From: Glandiceps talaboti
Lineage: Eukaryota > Hemichordata > Enteropneusta > Spengelidae
Assembly: GCF_964340395.1 (NCBI RefSeq)
Contig: NC_135567.1
Coordinates: forward strand, 8,701,658 to 8,765,657
Reading direction: 5' to 3'
Length of the DNA stretch: 64,000 nt
Each line of letters opens with the position of its first letter. Position 1 is the first letter of the stretch. A program made the translations under genes and the position numbers. Positions 11,033-22,101 of this stretch are shown here, piece by piece. Below the pieces are notes generated by a model. It saw nothing but the letters and a program-made list of their open reading frames with translations, was not told the DNA's origin and ran no database searches.

Positions 11033-13624
11033 TTATGAAATAACGATGACACCATCTGTTATCCAATCAGTAACAACGATTGTTTTTGTGACGTCATCGG
11101 TGACAGCGATGGCCGAGGGACTGCTCAGCAGGCCTGCTCTATCACTTTCAATCACATCCAGATATTCACCGATCTTATTGAATATCTGCACTCTTGAGTT
11201 ACTGGAGTCGCAAACCAGGATGTTATCTTCAATGTCCGATACCACTCCACGTGGAGTTTTCAGTTGTCCAGGTTCATTTCCATGGCAACTGAACTTGAAT
11301 TTAAAGTCTCCATTCTCGCTGAAAACAACAATGAAGTCCTCATTAAGGGATGTGATAATGACATCACCGATAGAGTTGACGGTGATCCCAAATGGCTGTA
11401 AACATGACTGCCTTTCATCTTGTGGATATTCAAATGATTTGATGTATTCTTTTGTTTTTAAGTTAAACATATGTATGACGGCATAACCGATATCAGTGAT
11501 GTAGATGATACCTTTGATGTGGTTTATAGCAATGCCTCGAGGGTCCACCATCATGTCCTTACCAAAACATGTTACTTCCTCCTCATTACAAGCATATTCA
11601 ATGATCTCGTGCTTCTTACTGTCAGTAAGCAAATAGTGGTTGTCTCCAGTCACAGCAATACCTCCAGGAATGACTGGTATCCCTTCCTCTTCTTCGAATC
11701 TCAGAGATTTAGTAATGCCAGGATTATCAAGATTCAAAGTAACAATATTAGCAACACCAGTTCCAGCTACGACAATGTTCCTACTCCTGTCTATGCACAC
11801 GCCACATGGTTTTCCGACCTTTGCAAAGGATTTACTGACATCAATTATTTTCTTTCCAGACTTAGCCACGACTTGTATGCTGTATGGTGAGCCGACAATG
11901 TGCTTGCCTTCCACCTTCACAGACAACTGATGCCTACCAACTGTTTTGCCAACAAACGACACTAGATGCGTTCCATGACTAGATTTATTTGCACACTCCG
12001 TTATGTTAGTCTTCTGTACCATCATATCTGGAGTATAGACTTCAGCATACACGTCTGCTGAACCAATGATCATATTACCAGACACATCTTTCATCTGAAG
12101 AGCAATATTCACATTTTCCCCAACTTTTACCAATTCTGTGAATTCATTTATCTGGAGACACGACTTGTTTGGGTCGGTAGGCCATGCAAGTTTTGCATGT
12201 GTTCCCAGCATATCAACTTCATGACAAGAGAGTCGTGGAAGGGTTTGGTGATCAGGTCTTTCTGTGACTTTGCAATCTAGATTGTGTACCTCGGTCAGTT
12301 TTTGTCTGATAGTTGTGATTTTTAGAAGAACTTCTGATGGAGATATGGATTCAACTGAACTTTTAAGAACATCAGAGGCAATTAAGAGCTGCTGTCCAAC
12401 TGAATCTAGTTCCTTCATGTTGGTTGTCATTGTTTCATTTGCAGCTACAGTTTTCCTGTGCCAGTCATTCCGAAGTACTTCTTCCTGTTGACGGAGTCTT
12501 TGTGTTAACTTCGCTACGATTTCGTTTGTGTGTATTTCAAGCTGCCTCTTTCCTTCTACATAACGGGCATTCAACATTTCTTGTGTCATCTTCATGTTAC
12601 CTTTGCTGATAAAAATGTTGTCAAGTTTTCGTCGAATTTCGATAACACCTTTCTTGACGTCATCGCAACATTGTTGGTATGTGCTGTCCAGGTCCCTGTG
12701 TTTGTGCTGTCTAATTGGTTTATGTTTACCGTCCTTGCATGCTTTACAAATAGGGACATCGCATGAAGTACAGAAAGATTCGAAGGGAAAGTCATGCTCC
12801 ATACAGTAACATGTTGGAATTTCTTCCCGACATACAGAAATGCTTCCAGGAAGTATTGCTCCATAAGGGAATTGTCTTTCTTTGCTCATCATCTCCATGA
12901 TTTTCTGGATGTTTTCCTGGGTAGTTGACATGTAGTCATGGAATTCTTCTTTCTGGCGACTTAGATGTTGTTCAATTTGTGTCAGGACTAATCTTGTTTC
13001 TTCATCTCTCTGTGACCACTGCTCTAAAGCTTCGATGAATGTTTTCTCACTTTCACTGTCCATATTTTCAGTCTGCAAGTTATCAACATCAGTAGGATCT
13101 GCCCCAAGACGAAGCATTGCATCACTTACACTTTGCCAGTAGATTTGATAGGTGTCATCACTGATCTGTGTTGTAGCAGTATGTAGAAGAATATTTCGAT
13201 AAATCTTGATGCGGACAATGTCAGCCTCGATCGAATGATCGCTTGCCTTTGGTTGGTGATCCCAACCTGTCCTTGGTCGTTTTAGGTAGCAGATATTACG
13301 TATTAATACCATTAAAAGTGTAATGTCGAACTCTTTTGACGTGAGTGGGATCATCTGTTTAGGGTACAGCATTTCAAATTGCCTTTGGTTGATAACTTTT
13401 TTAACCTTGAGATTATCGATAGCATCTCTTATATGTTGTTGGTTTAATATTTGAACTAATTTATTCGGTGGATGGATAGAATCGAAAGCAGCTCTAACTG
13501 CCTTTGTACCACCATCGATCAGAAGTCTGCACAACCTGGCGTAGTTTGTCTTTTCCCGCGTTGTTTTAAACTCGTCAGACAGGTCAAATTTGGCCGCCAT
13601 TTCTCCTGTTTTGGAGGTAGACAT
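11033..13624 (-). CDS. HEPN (DZIP3-type)-B-box-coiled coil-filamin-NHL protein
   Basis: An 863-aa intronless reading frame. Residues ~25-180 match the DZIP3-type HEPN domain (TSKEFDITLL, RNICYL, TGWD, EADIVRIKIYRN) and keep an Rx4H motif, R143-N-I-L-L-H148, the signature of catalytic HEPN RNases. Residues ~272-309 form a B-box 2 (C274-x2-H277, C285-x2-C288, C293-x2-C296, H301). A coiled coil follows to ~450, then a filamin repeat (~489-587; VGSPYSIQVV-type end) and about six NHL blades (~595-863). The last four parts are the TRIM2/TRIM3/TRIM71 layout, but no RING precedes the B-box; HEPN occupies its place. By family knowledge NHL and HEPN domains often bind RNA, so a cytoplasmic RNA-binding or RNA-cleaving regulator, or an immune sensor, is an inference. 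The start is the first ATG (ACCATGT context) after an in-frame TGA at 13675-13677. A plausible 3' splice site (TTTCGTGGCAG) lies just upstream, so the 5' UTR is probably spliced. Confidence 0.93.
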   Translation of the reverse strand: MSTSKTGEMAAKFDLSDEFKTTREKTNYARLCRLLIDGGTKAVRAAFDSIHPPNKLVQILNQQHIRDAIDNLKVKKVINQRQFEMLYPKQMIPLTSKEFDITLLMVLIRNICYLKRPRTGWDHQPKASDHSIEADIVRIKIYRNILLHTATTQISDDTYQIYWQSVSDAMLRLGADPTDVDNLQTENMDSESEKTFIEALEQWSQRDEETRLVLTQIEQHLSRQKEEFHDYMSTTQENIQKIMEMMSKERQFPYGAILPGSISVCREEIPTCYCMEHDFPFESFCTSCDVPICKACKDGKHKPIRQHKHRDLDSTYQQCCDDVKKGVIEIRRKLDNIFISKGNMKMTQEMLNARYVEGKRQLEIHTNEIVAKLTQRLRQQEEVLRNDWHRKTVAANETMTTNMKELDSVGQQLLIASDVLKSSVESISPSEVLLKITTIRQKLTEVHNLDCKVTERPDHQTLPRLSCHEVDMLGTHAKLAWPTDPNKSCLQINEFTELVKVGENVNIALQMKDVSGNMIIGSADVYAEVYTPDMMVQKTNITECANKSSHGTHLVSFVGKTVGRHQLSVKVEGKHIVGSPYSIQVVAKSGKKIIDVSKSFAKVGKPCGVCIDRSRNIVVAGTGVANIVTLNLDNPGITKSLRFEEEEGIPVIPGGIAVTGDNHYLLTDSKKHEIIEYACNEEEVTCFGKDMMVDPRGIAINHIKGIIYITDIGYAVIHMFNLKTKEYIKSFEYPQDERQSCLQPFGITVNSIGDVIITSLNEDFIVVFSENGDFKFKFSCHGNEPGQLKTPRGVVSDIEDNILVCDSSNSRVQIFNKIGEYLDVIESDRAGLLSSPSAIAVTDDVTKTIVVTDWITDGVIVIS

Positions 13625-14135
13625 GGTTCCTTGTAGTTCTCTAGTCCTCACCTGCCACGAAAGCAAAACATGATATCACCAACTAGAAAGTAAAAGACCA
13701 GTAATAACGTACACATGAAGTATTTTAGGAACGGAGGTATTGAAGGAGATAGTGTTTTTCTTATAATTTGAAAAAGGGATTACACGACAAACTATATTAT
13801 CTGCTAGCAACTTGTTGAGTTATGTCGAGACGATACAATTTTCCTTTTTTCATTTTCCTGAAATTACATTTAGGCAGGGTGGGTTTATTCAGACACAGTT
13901 TATGCATGCTTAAATACAGCCTGAGCTAGTTAGATTATAGACTATACAGAGTATTCTTACACAGAGTATTCTTCATATGTGCTCATGTACCCGATACTTT
14001 AACATATATTGATATATCACCATGCATAAATTAAATAAATGATTTCAATACTTGTGTTTGCTTGTGATTACAAGCTTCAAGTGAAATGTCAACAACAACA
14101 ACAACAATAACAACAACAACACCAACACCACCACC

Positions 14136-14167
<32 letters not shown>

Positions 14168-14680
14168 GAAGCTAGACGAGACCGTGTGTGTCGAGTACGT
14201 TCTATCAAAGAAATACCCACAAATCTAACAAAATATACCGAGTAAATTCACTAGTGGTAAACATTACTTGTCAGAACATGTTACAGGTTATAAATTCACC
14301 AAGTGGCATAACATACATCCGGGACTCTATGCCGCCATTGTTTCACCTGGCAAATTGTTTTACAGCACACTGACTTTTAAATACTTAGAATACATTAATT
14401 TTAACAAACGATAAAAACTATAGATGCTGGGTGAAATGACAAATTTTGATTTGAAGGCACAAATATTCAAACGTAAACCAACCATTTTCCCCACAGTATA
14501 TACAATATACCGTTGTCGACAACAACAATAGCAAGCTAGACGAGACCGTGTGACTGTCTAAGAAATACCCCCAAATCTAACTAAAATAGTAACTGCTAAA
14601 AACGAGATAAATGTTATATAAATTTCAACAAAAAAAAATAATGATAGTCAAATTTGACAAACAACACTTACCTTGTGTTT
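13625..14680 (-). other. Putative 5' UTR intron of the HEPN/NHL gene
   Basis: On the minus strand a donor (CACAAG|GTAAGTG, last exon base 14672) pairs plausibly with the acceptor TTTCGTGGCAG near 13652, giving a 1-kb 5' UTR intron. The exon would lie just right of 14672. This rests on splice consensus only; the interior contains a CAA microsatellite and no other gene. Confidence 0.45.
14088..14167. repeat. (CAA)n microsatellite
   Basis: About 80 bp of CAACAA with a few ACC interruptions. Confidence 0.95.
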
Positions 14681-16135
14681 TTGTTTACTGCTACTTTACT
14701 ACGGCTAGGCTATGGGATGGATTACTAAGAAATGTATGTATAAGAACGTTTTCAGGCATATCACATTTTGTCATATGACCACAACGAGGTTACAATTCTA
14801 TCAACCTTGAATAGGTAATAAGGCGGGTAAAACACTACACAAAAGATACTCTAGCAGACGATTCGGGTCAGTGACGACAGTGTCTTCGAAGTAACGAAAT
14901 ACTAAAAATAGATACGTGAAAGAAAAGAAATCTAGTTTTAAATTCAAGACGCATATAAAAATGTCCATTTCAAATTACTTCCAAATATTCGTAGCACTAT
15001 CGCATGTTGACAAGGTTCAGCGTCCCAAGAAGCGATGACCAGTACTGTGCGCATGCGCTGACTGGTACGAGTATTGTTTGTGTTTGGTTGATGACGACGT
15101 ACTCTTAAAGTCTCCAGTTTTTTCACTCTTTACTTTAATAACATAAAGTAATTGAAAAACAAACTTTCCATTTATGTCAAATTAATAAGAACAGGAGTCA
15201 GTAATGATGACACATTTGGATGAACGCATATATCTAGCTTGTAGTTTTCATTTATTTATTTAATTTGTTTGTTTTTTTGGTTGTTGTTGTTGTGTTTTTT
15301 TTGGGGGGTGAAATAAAATTAAAGTGAAGGACATTTTTCTCAAAATCAAATTTAAGTGAATTACAAACTCTAAATATTTGATTGATGAGACTAACAACAA
15401 AAGAAATCTCCCAAACTTACAGGTGTCAGTCTAGTTTTTGAACATCTATTTAAAATCTGATGTAGGGTAATATAATAATTCTTTATTTTAATATCTCTCC
15501 TTCCTTCGATTGTTCATGTTTATATTCGGTTTTGCTTTTTTAAAAGTGAGCTAAATATTTGCAATGTCTTCATTTATGTGCGTTTGTAGTCGATTTTGTT
15601 GTTCCTAAGATGGACCTTCCTTACAAGGATTTCATCTCCACTGGTCAAAGAACAGACGCCTTCTGTCACTCACACGGTGAAGGGTACTCCCGCTTTTTAG
15701 GTATACCTACATGTACTGTTCTTTGGGGCTGTTTTTTTTCTTCAACTTTTGGTCTAAAATGGGTACTGTGTATTTTTTGAGACCAGGAGTTTAAAATGGG
15801 GTCCAATTTACACAATTTTGGATTTTGTTTTGTCGAATACCAAACCAGAAAGACAATAGAGGGTTTTAATTAGACGACAGAATGACTTTTCCATCTCACA
15901 TAGGGTTTTAATACAAATTACACCAAATACATTCACTGATAATGTGCATGTACATCAAATGTTACATTTTATCTCACTGTGAACACAAATAAAACAGTTT
16001 TGTGTTTGAATCTATCTTGCTTCCTTCGAGAGTGATAATGTATGATTTTATATATTTGCACTCTGAGTGTCTGTATTTCGTTTTATGTAAAAAGAAAAAA
16101 AACCTGTTGTATATCACAAAGAAAACATCATGCTG
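14680..16135. other. Non-coding stretch, possible upstream region of the HEPN/NHL gene
   Basis: 14940-15110 has several CpG and a GTGCGCATGCGCTG word (NRF1-like GCGCATGCGC, about 15045-15060), which fits a promoter for the minus-strand gene. The rest shows no gene. Confidence 0.4.
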
Positions 16136-16139
16136 CCGA

Positions 16140-16560
16140 AATGAAAGTCTATAGTGACTTTGGTTTGGTAGTACAAATGTACCTTGGCTACACGAAGACA
16201 ATGTCAGGGTACGGTAGGTTATATCATTCTGTTGCCTTACTGAAACTCTGTAGTGACTTTGGTTTGGTAGTACCTTGGCTACACAAAGATCAATACCAGG
16301 ATATGATAATTTAGATCATTGTGCTGTCTTATTGAAACTCTATAGTTACTCTGATTTGGTAGTAAATTGGCAACATGAAGAAATCCAATTATTTATATCA
16401 TTGTGTGTTGCCTTATTCAAACTCCATAGTCACCCTGGTTTGGTAGTACATTGGCTATATGTACACCAATTCCAGGGTCCAATAGTTTCTCTTGTGTTGA
16501 CTAATGTAAACTCTATAGTCACTCTGGTTTGGTAGTACATTGACTATACACAGACCAATA
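16140..16560. repeat. Degenerate tandem repeat, unit about 100 bp
   Basis: Four diverged copies are marked by CTCTATAGTxACTxTGG and TTTGGTAGTACxTTGGCTA. The small open frames across it are not conserved between copies. Confidence 0.8.
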
Positions 16561-17085
16561 CAAAGGTTCAATAGTATACATCACAAATAAAGAACAGACA
16601 ATCTGATTTGTGCAGCAATTCCTTTTATTAACCCAGATCAAATTTTCCTTTTAAATGTGTAAAACACACACAAAGGAAAAAATAATAAACATGCAGCAGT
16701 TGATCATAAATTTTCTGATATTTACAAATATATACCCTTTATTTTAATCTTGTCCCATCCAAGTAAAATCAAAAATACAACCATATGTATATATGATTAT
16801 TAAAAAAATTAACATGTGCAGGAAGGTAATAATTTACATTACAAGTATGAATATTATCTAGCCAACGTTTACTTCTAAAACCTGTGCAAGCATACAGATA
16901 CATATTTTAGAAAGTTTGAAACTTTAGGAGTGAATTTTAGCTAGTGTTTATTGGTATGTAGAGTTATGAAACTGTGAAGTTGATGAAACTTAGAGTGAAG
17001 AAAGGACACATACAGATGTTTACTACAAACATAGGAAAGAGATATACATTGCACATTTTTTTGGTTAAGGTGAAAGTCTGTAAAT
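16560..17085. other. Non-coding stretch, nothing recognised
   Basis: AT-rich sequence without tandem or inverted structure that I can see. Confidence 0.5.
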
Positions 17086-17089
17086 TTTG

Positions 17090-17560
17090 CCCGGTTTCTC
17101 ATCTATTGATAGGGTTCTAAAACCTTAGTAAAACACTGAATGTATAGGAAACTGTCAATTTTACCAGATTTCACCCATTCTGTTACCAGGGTTCTAAAAC
17201 CTTAGTAAAAATACTGAATGTATAGGAAACTGTCAGTTTGACCAGATTTCACCCTCTCTGTTACCAAGGTTCTAAAACCTTAGTAAAAACACTGAATGTA
17301 TAGGAAACTGTCAATTTTACCAGATTTCACCACCTCTGTTACCTGGGTTCGAAAACCATAGTAAAAACACTGAATGTATAGGAAACTGTCAATTTTACCA
17401 GATTTCACCCTCTCTTACCAGACTACTGTTAAAACTTACCAGAACACATTAATATGAAACTAGATTTTACCAAAATTCCCAAGCTGTTACAAGGCTTAAC
17501 AAAGCTTAGCAAAAAACACTGAATGTACGTGGAAACTGTAAATTTTATCAAAGTTTCCCA
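17090..17560. repeat. 77-bp tandem array (first locus of a dispersed family)
   Basis: About five copies contain CAGGGTTCTAAAACCTTAGT, AAACACTGAATGTATAGG and TTTACCAGATTTCACC, with spacing of 77-78 bp. The same unit forms the much longer array at 55780-57010 and appears singly near 51640-51790. Confidence 0.93.
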
Positions 17561-17579
17561 CACTACATTTATCATGCAA

Positions 17580-18150
17580 ATATTCATGAAATGTTGACAT
17601 TTATTTTAAGAACCTAACACTATCAGGAGTTCAGACACCTACATTGATATATTCTCAAAAGAATTCAGACATTCAAAAGAATTTACCTTTCCAAAGTAAC
17701 TATATTGTACTGTCCTATTGATTCTTGGAACCATGAATAATATAACCTCGATTGAATCATTTGACAAAAGCTTCTGAATATATATTTCAGTTAACATCGT
17801 ATCACATCAAAAGTCCATGCTATCTTACAACTTGTTGTACAAAAATTTCCATTTCAAGCAAAATTACATAATATTTTTACAAGATGTAATGTGTGACACT
17901 GATAAATCAAGCTCCAGGCAAATGGAAACAAAAACTGAAGTATCCAATATAATACATTTTTAGTACCAGTTAATTTGGCTGAACAATGAACATTAACACA
18001 TGATAGCATAAAACATTGTTACAGTATCTGTTTTTCCCTCGTGTTTACCATTCAATAATATCAAATTAACACTATGATTTGTTAAATATTCTAATCTAAA
18101 CATGGAAATGTACTCAAGGCTGAGGTATTGTATTATGTTAACCATCTTCA
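17580..18150. other. Non-coding stretch, nothing recognised
   Basis: AT-rich and without a supported gene. The segment ATTGTACTGTCCTA..TGATTCTTGGAAC near 17706 has a related copy near 41330, a minor dispersed repeat. Confidence 0.45.
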
Positions 18151-18157
18151 GAAGTCT

Positions 18158-18838
18158 CTCCCTGATTGGATGATAGCCAGGTGTATCAGAGTTGCCTGAC
18201 TGGATGATAGCAAGGTGTAACAGAGTTGCCTGATTGGATGATAGCCAGGTGTATCAGAGTTGCCTGATTGGATGATAGCCAGGTGTATCAGAGTTGCCTG
18301 ATTGGATGATAGCCAGGTGTATCAGAGTTGCCTGTTTGAATCGTTGCCAGGTGTATCAGAGTTGCCTGATTGGGTGAACACAAGGTGTAACAGAGTTGCC
18401 TGACTGGAAGATAGCCAGGTGTATCAGAGTTGCCTGTTTGAATCATTGCCAGGTGTATCAGAGTTGCCTGATTGGGTGAACACAAGGTGTAACAGAGTTG
18501 CCTGATTGGATGATAGCCAGGTGTATCAGAGTTGCCTGATTGGATGATAGCCAGGTGTATCAGAGTTGCCTGATTGGATGATAGCCAGGTGTATCAGAGT
18601 TGCCTGTTTGAATCGTTGCCAGGTGTATCAGAGTTGCCTGATTGGGTGAACACAAGGTGTAACAGAGTTGCCTGACTGGAAGATAGCCAGGTGTATCAGA
18701 GTTGCCTGTTTGAATCATTGCCAGGTGTATCAGAGTTGCCTGATTGGGTGAACACAAGGTGTAACAGAGTTGCCTGATTGGATGATAGCCAGGTGTAACA
18801 TAGTTGCCTGATTGGATGATAGCCAGGTGTATCAGACA
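18158..18838. repeat. 34-bp minisatellite, about 20 copies, CCAAT-bearing
   Basis: The unit is GTTGCCTGATTGGATGATAG plus CCAGGTGTATCAGA. Four unit types (GATTGGATGATAG, TTTGAATCGTTG, GATTGGGTGAACAC, GACTGGAAGATAG) recur in the same order, giving a higher-order repeat of about eight units (272 bp). Most units contain TGATTGG, the inverted CCAAT pentamer. The minus-strand open frames are repeat artefacts. Confidence 0.96.
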
Positions 18839-18839
18839 A

Positions 18840-20365
18840 GCTGGCAGTGTCATTTGACTGCACATTATGTTGTTATATGTACACAAAATGGCTTGAAATT
18901 ATATATTAAACTAAATACTATGTTTTAATGAAGAGAATGGCTCTTGTCTAATGAGAATAAGTCAGAACCAGAAAAATATTAATAATCAAGGTATTATTTT
19001 GTAAAGTTTTAGAATTTGTCAAAAAGATAGTTACTGATCAATTATTTAAAATTTTGTATTCATAAGAATATGAAATGATTTCATTGTAGCATTTCCAGGT
19101 TGTCCATTGGTTGGCCAATATCAAGAAAATCAAACCTTGAGCACCAAAAATATGCAAATTATCCACATTATTCTAAAATTGACAGAATTTGAGTATGAAA
19201 TACAATTGTAAATTTATAGCCATAATTTTATCAAGTGAGTTGTGTAGCTGAAATGAAACTATTTGTAATGTTAACATGAAAACAGTTTAATGCTTAAATG
19301 AAGTCACATGACATCAGTGGTAATGTTTAAATGAAATTGGTGGTAATGCTTATCTGAAATCAATTTTAATGCTTAAATGAAATCAATGATATTGTTTAAA
19401 TGAAAGCAGTTGTAACACTTACATGAAATCAGTTGTACTATGTCAGTGAAACCAGTTTCAACACTTACATGAAATCAGTTGTACTATGTATCTCTTAAAG
19501 AATGACATTGGTTGTGAAAAAAAGTTGTATCTCTTATGTCAAATCCGTTCTACAAATCAGCTGAGATATGTTGTAACACTTAAATGAAATCATTTATATG
19601 AAACAAATTGTACCAAATAAATGAGCTATATCACTTAAATCAAACAGTTGTACAATAAGAATCAAGGCTTAATAACGGGTATGTAGGGGTCAACCACCTG
19701 AATTGAATTTGTAAAGTTCTAGTGAAATCAGTAGTAATGCTCCTGTCATGTGTATCTATTCTTTAATCGATACAAACGACAGCAGCACATTACTACGGAA
19801 GTCAAACTTTTGGCAAAGTGAGTTAGACCTAAAATTTAAACTAATATTGCAACACACTGATGCAATGAATGTTGAATTACACTCACAGCAGGAAGGTCTC
19901 TCTAATGTCAAGTTTTCCCTCAATCAGCTGCACTCCACCTCATTCAGTGTGAACACTAACTTGATTACATCGTGATACCTTCATAAACGAGACACTGCTA
20001 TCACCCAGTTGTATAATCTACCACATGCAACAAGCACATGCAATCTTAGTTTGTCAATAGCTAGCTTTCTGTAGTAGTATTTCACCACATTGGCGGCAAA
20101 ATCACAGATTAAGTTCTCTGTTGCTAAACTGCACATGTCTTAAATAAGTCCTATTTGGAATAATTCACATCTGATATTACATCTACCTATTTATGCACCA
20201 TTGCCGGGTGAATATCACAGTGTCCTTAATAACGCAAAAGATAAAACAATCTATATAATAATATATACATACCTAAACCTCTTAACCTACAAATCAACTT
20301 TCAAATTATACAAAATTTTGCAAAACTAAGCACACTACTTAATTGTGGTATTTAGAATGTCTTGG
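18840..20365. other. Non-coding stretch with a degenerate short repeat
   Basis: 19300-19640 contains loose repeats of ATGAAATCAGTTGTAA-like words (about 22-30 bp). No gene is supported. Confidence 0.5.
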
Positions 20366-20369
20366 TCTA

Positions 20370-20600
20370 AATACAGCTAAAATGATGAGGGCTTGGTGTT
20401 TAACTAGGGTAACATTACAGCAAAAATGATGTCGGCTCGGTGTCTCACTTATGCAACATGACATTTAATATACACCCTTAGACAACTTCTAATGCAAAAG
20501 AAACAATTACATAGGTGGCATGCACAGTGGGGATGTAGTAGTCAAGTTGAAATGTTGATTATCAGTTAGAAAATATACATTGTGTGTGATTTCACTTATT
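20370..20600 (+). mobile_element. Dispersed repeat, inverted copy near 43330-43550
   Basis: Words CAGCTAAAATGATG, GGCTTGGTGTTT, CTTAGACAACTTCTA, GCAAAAGAAACAATTACATA and GTCAAGTTGAAATGTTGATT all recur in reverse complement at 43380-43550. The same 5' portion is tandemly repeated at 42900-43170. It is a mobile element of unknown class. Confidence 0.8.
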
Positions 20601-20775
20601 GGTTAATAAAGAACTAAAATACTTAATTATACATAATTTTACTTGCTGGTTTGGATAATACATTACACTTGGGTTTTCTGCTAGTATTTGTCATTTCACA
20701 AAAATGAAAAGTTGGCTAATCAGTAGATGTAAGATTAACTACGCGTAGTTGTAATGCTGTATAATTAGTAGAAGT

Positions 20776-20915
20776 AATGTACATCATGTACTGTTATGTT
20801 TATATCATGTACTGTTATGTTTACATCATGTACTGTTATGTTTACATCATGCACTGTTATGTTTACATCATGTACTGTTATGTTTACATCATGTACTGTT
20901 ATGTTTACATCAATG
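20776..20915. repeat. 21-bp tandem array
   Basis: About six and a half copies of ATCATGTACTGTTATGTTTA plus C. The Tyr-Val-Tyr-Ile-Met-Tyr-Cys open frame simply reads the 21-bp unit and is not a gene. Confidence 0.95.
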
Positions 20916-21019
20916 TCATTACAAATTGTGGAATTGTATCACTGAGACATAGTGTGAATACTGGGCATGGCAACAGCTCCAGTGAACACTGTATTGTATT
21001 GTATGGGTAATATGGATTA

Positions 21020-21395
21020 TGTCTGACCCTTCCATTTCATAGTACTAGACACACTGTGATTACTGGGGCCAAGTGAACACTCTAGCCTGTACATTTCATG
21101 ATATCAGACACACTGTGATTACTGGGATCCAGTGAACACTTTATCATGTAGACTTCATGATATCAGACACACTGTGATTACTGAGTTCCAGTGAACACTT
21201 TATCATGTAGACTTCATGATATCAGACACACTGTGATTACTGAGTTCCAGTGAACACTTTATCATGTACATTTCATGATATCAGACACACTGTGATTACT
21301 GAGTTCCAATGACCATGGTATCATGTACATTTCATGATAGCAGACACACTTTGATCACTGGAGTCCAGTGAACACTCTCTGTTGTGTACTCTATT
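21020..21395 (+). repeat. About 60-bp tandem array, inverted relative to 25063-25342
   Basis: Six copies contain CAGACACACTGTGATTACTG and CCAGTGAACACTTTATCATG. In reverse complement the unit matches the array to the right of the CR1 element (GTGTTCACTGG, CAGTAATCACAG). Confidence 0.9.
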
Positions 21396-21600
21396 GTACG
21401 TACAATAACAAACTTTTTACAAATTTTTTCTTTTTGCAATGTATTGAGTTACAAACACGAACATAGTCAATGTTGTTTACTATTAATTATGGAAGTAGGA
21501 AGTCACGATAAAACTGTTTTATAAATGAAAAACATCCCCATACATATAATATGGTCACTTCAAGTGAGACAATCAAACATGATTTATGATAACACAATAG
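21396..21600 (+). mobile_element. Half copy of a palindromic MITE
   Basis: ATTGTACGTACAATAACAAA followed by CTTTTTAC, TTTTTGCAATGTATTGAGTT and a final GGTCACTT matches the right half of the complete palindrome at 43638-43988. The left half is missing apart from the central ATTGTACGTACAAT. Confidence 0.75.
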
Positions 21601-21642
21601 AGTGGTCATTGGATCACATTAATAGCATTACATATGTAATAT

Positions 21643-22101
21643 GTGCAAGAAGCCATTGAAAGGGAAAAGAGAAAACTGAACGTTATTGTTCGAAATACCC
21701 CTGAATGTGAAAAGGAAAGTGACCTAGTTTTAGTTACCGAGTTATTCTGTGCTAAAATGAATATAGAAGATCCGCATATTTCACAGGTGGTAAGAATTGG
21801 TGTCCGTAAGGGAAATTCAATGAGACCATTGCGAGTTTCCTTTGATAGCATGAGCCAAAGAAATAAGATACTGGCATCAGCGAAAAAGTTGGCCGATCAC
21901 GAGAGTACAAAAAATATATTTATTTCGAGGGATCTAACCAGGAAACAACAAATGGTTGAAAAAATGCTTAGGGAGGAGCTAAAGCGTAGACGGGAAAATG
22001 GTGAGAATGTCGTTATCAAGAAAGGAGTAATCGTTACACGTCAACCACGCCCTGAGATGACAGATGTTGCAGGACACGGAGAGTTTCCATCGGGGGACTA
22101 G
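21643..22101 (+). CDS. LINE ORF1, N-terminally truncated
   Basis: About 152 residues (EREKRKLNVIVRNTPE ... LRVSFDSMSQRNKILASAKKL ... FISRDLTRKQQ). The pattern of an NVIVRN-like strand, a charged RRM-like segment and a basic LRxExKRRRExGE tail is typical of nucleic-acid-chaperone ORF1 proteins of LINEs. There is no ATG start; a TAA sits immediately before the first codon, so the N-terminal coiled coil or zinc-finger half is lost and this copy would not make a normal ORF1p. Its last 46 bases overlap the ORF2 frame. Confidence 0.75.
   Translation: MQEAIEREKRKLNVIVRNTPECEKESDLVLVTELFCAKMNIEDPHISQVVRIGVRKGNSMRPLRVSFDSMSQRNKILASAKKLADHESTKNIFISRDLTRKQQMVEKMLREELKRRRENGENVVIKKGVIVTRQPRPEMTDVAGHGEFPSGD

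Noticed and set aside
10953-12864. Antisense open frames opposite the HEPN/NHL gene
   Set aside because: They are shadows of the coding strand with no recognisable domain.
13625-13666. Extending the HEPN/NHL protein upstream of the first ATG
   Set aside because: The extension has no ATG, an in-frame TGA lies close, and the extra residues are read from a likely intron end.
18158-18838. Regular 34-bp repeats, superficially CRISPR-like
   Set aside because: Units abut without unique spacers and vary by point changes; the context is a eukaryotic genome. It is a minisatellite. The same applies to the 25-bp array.
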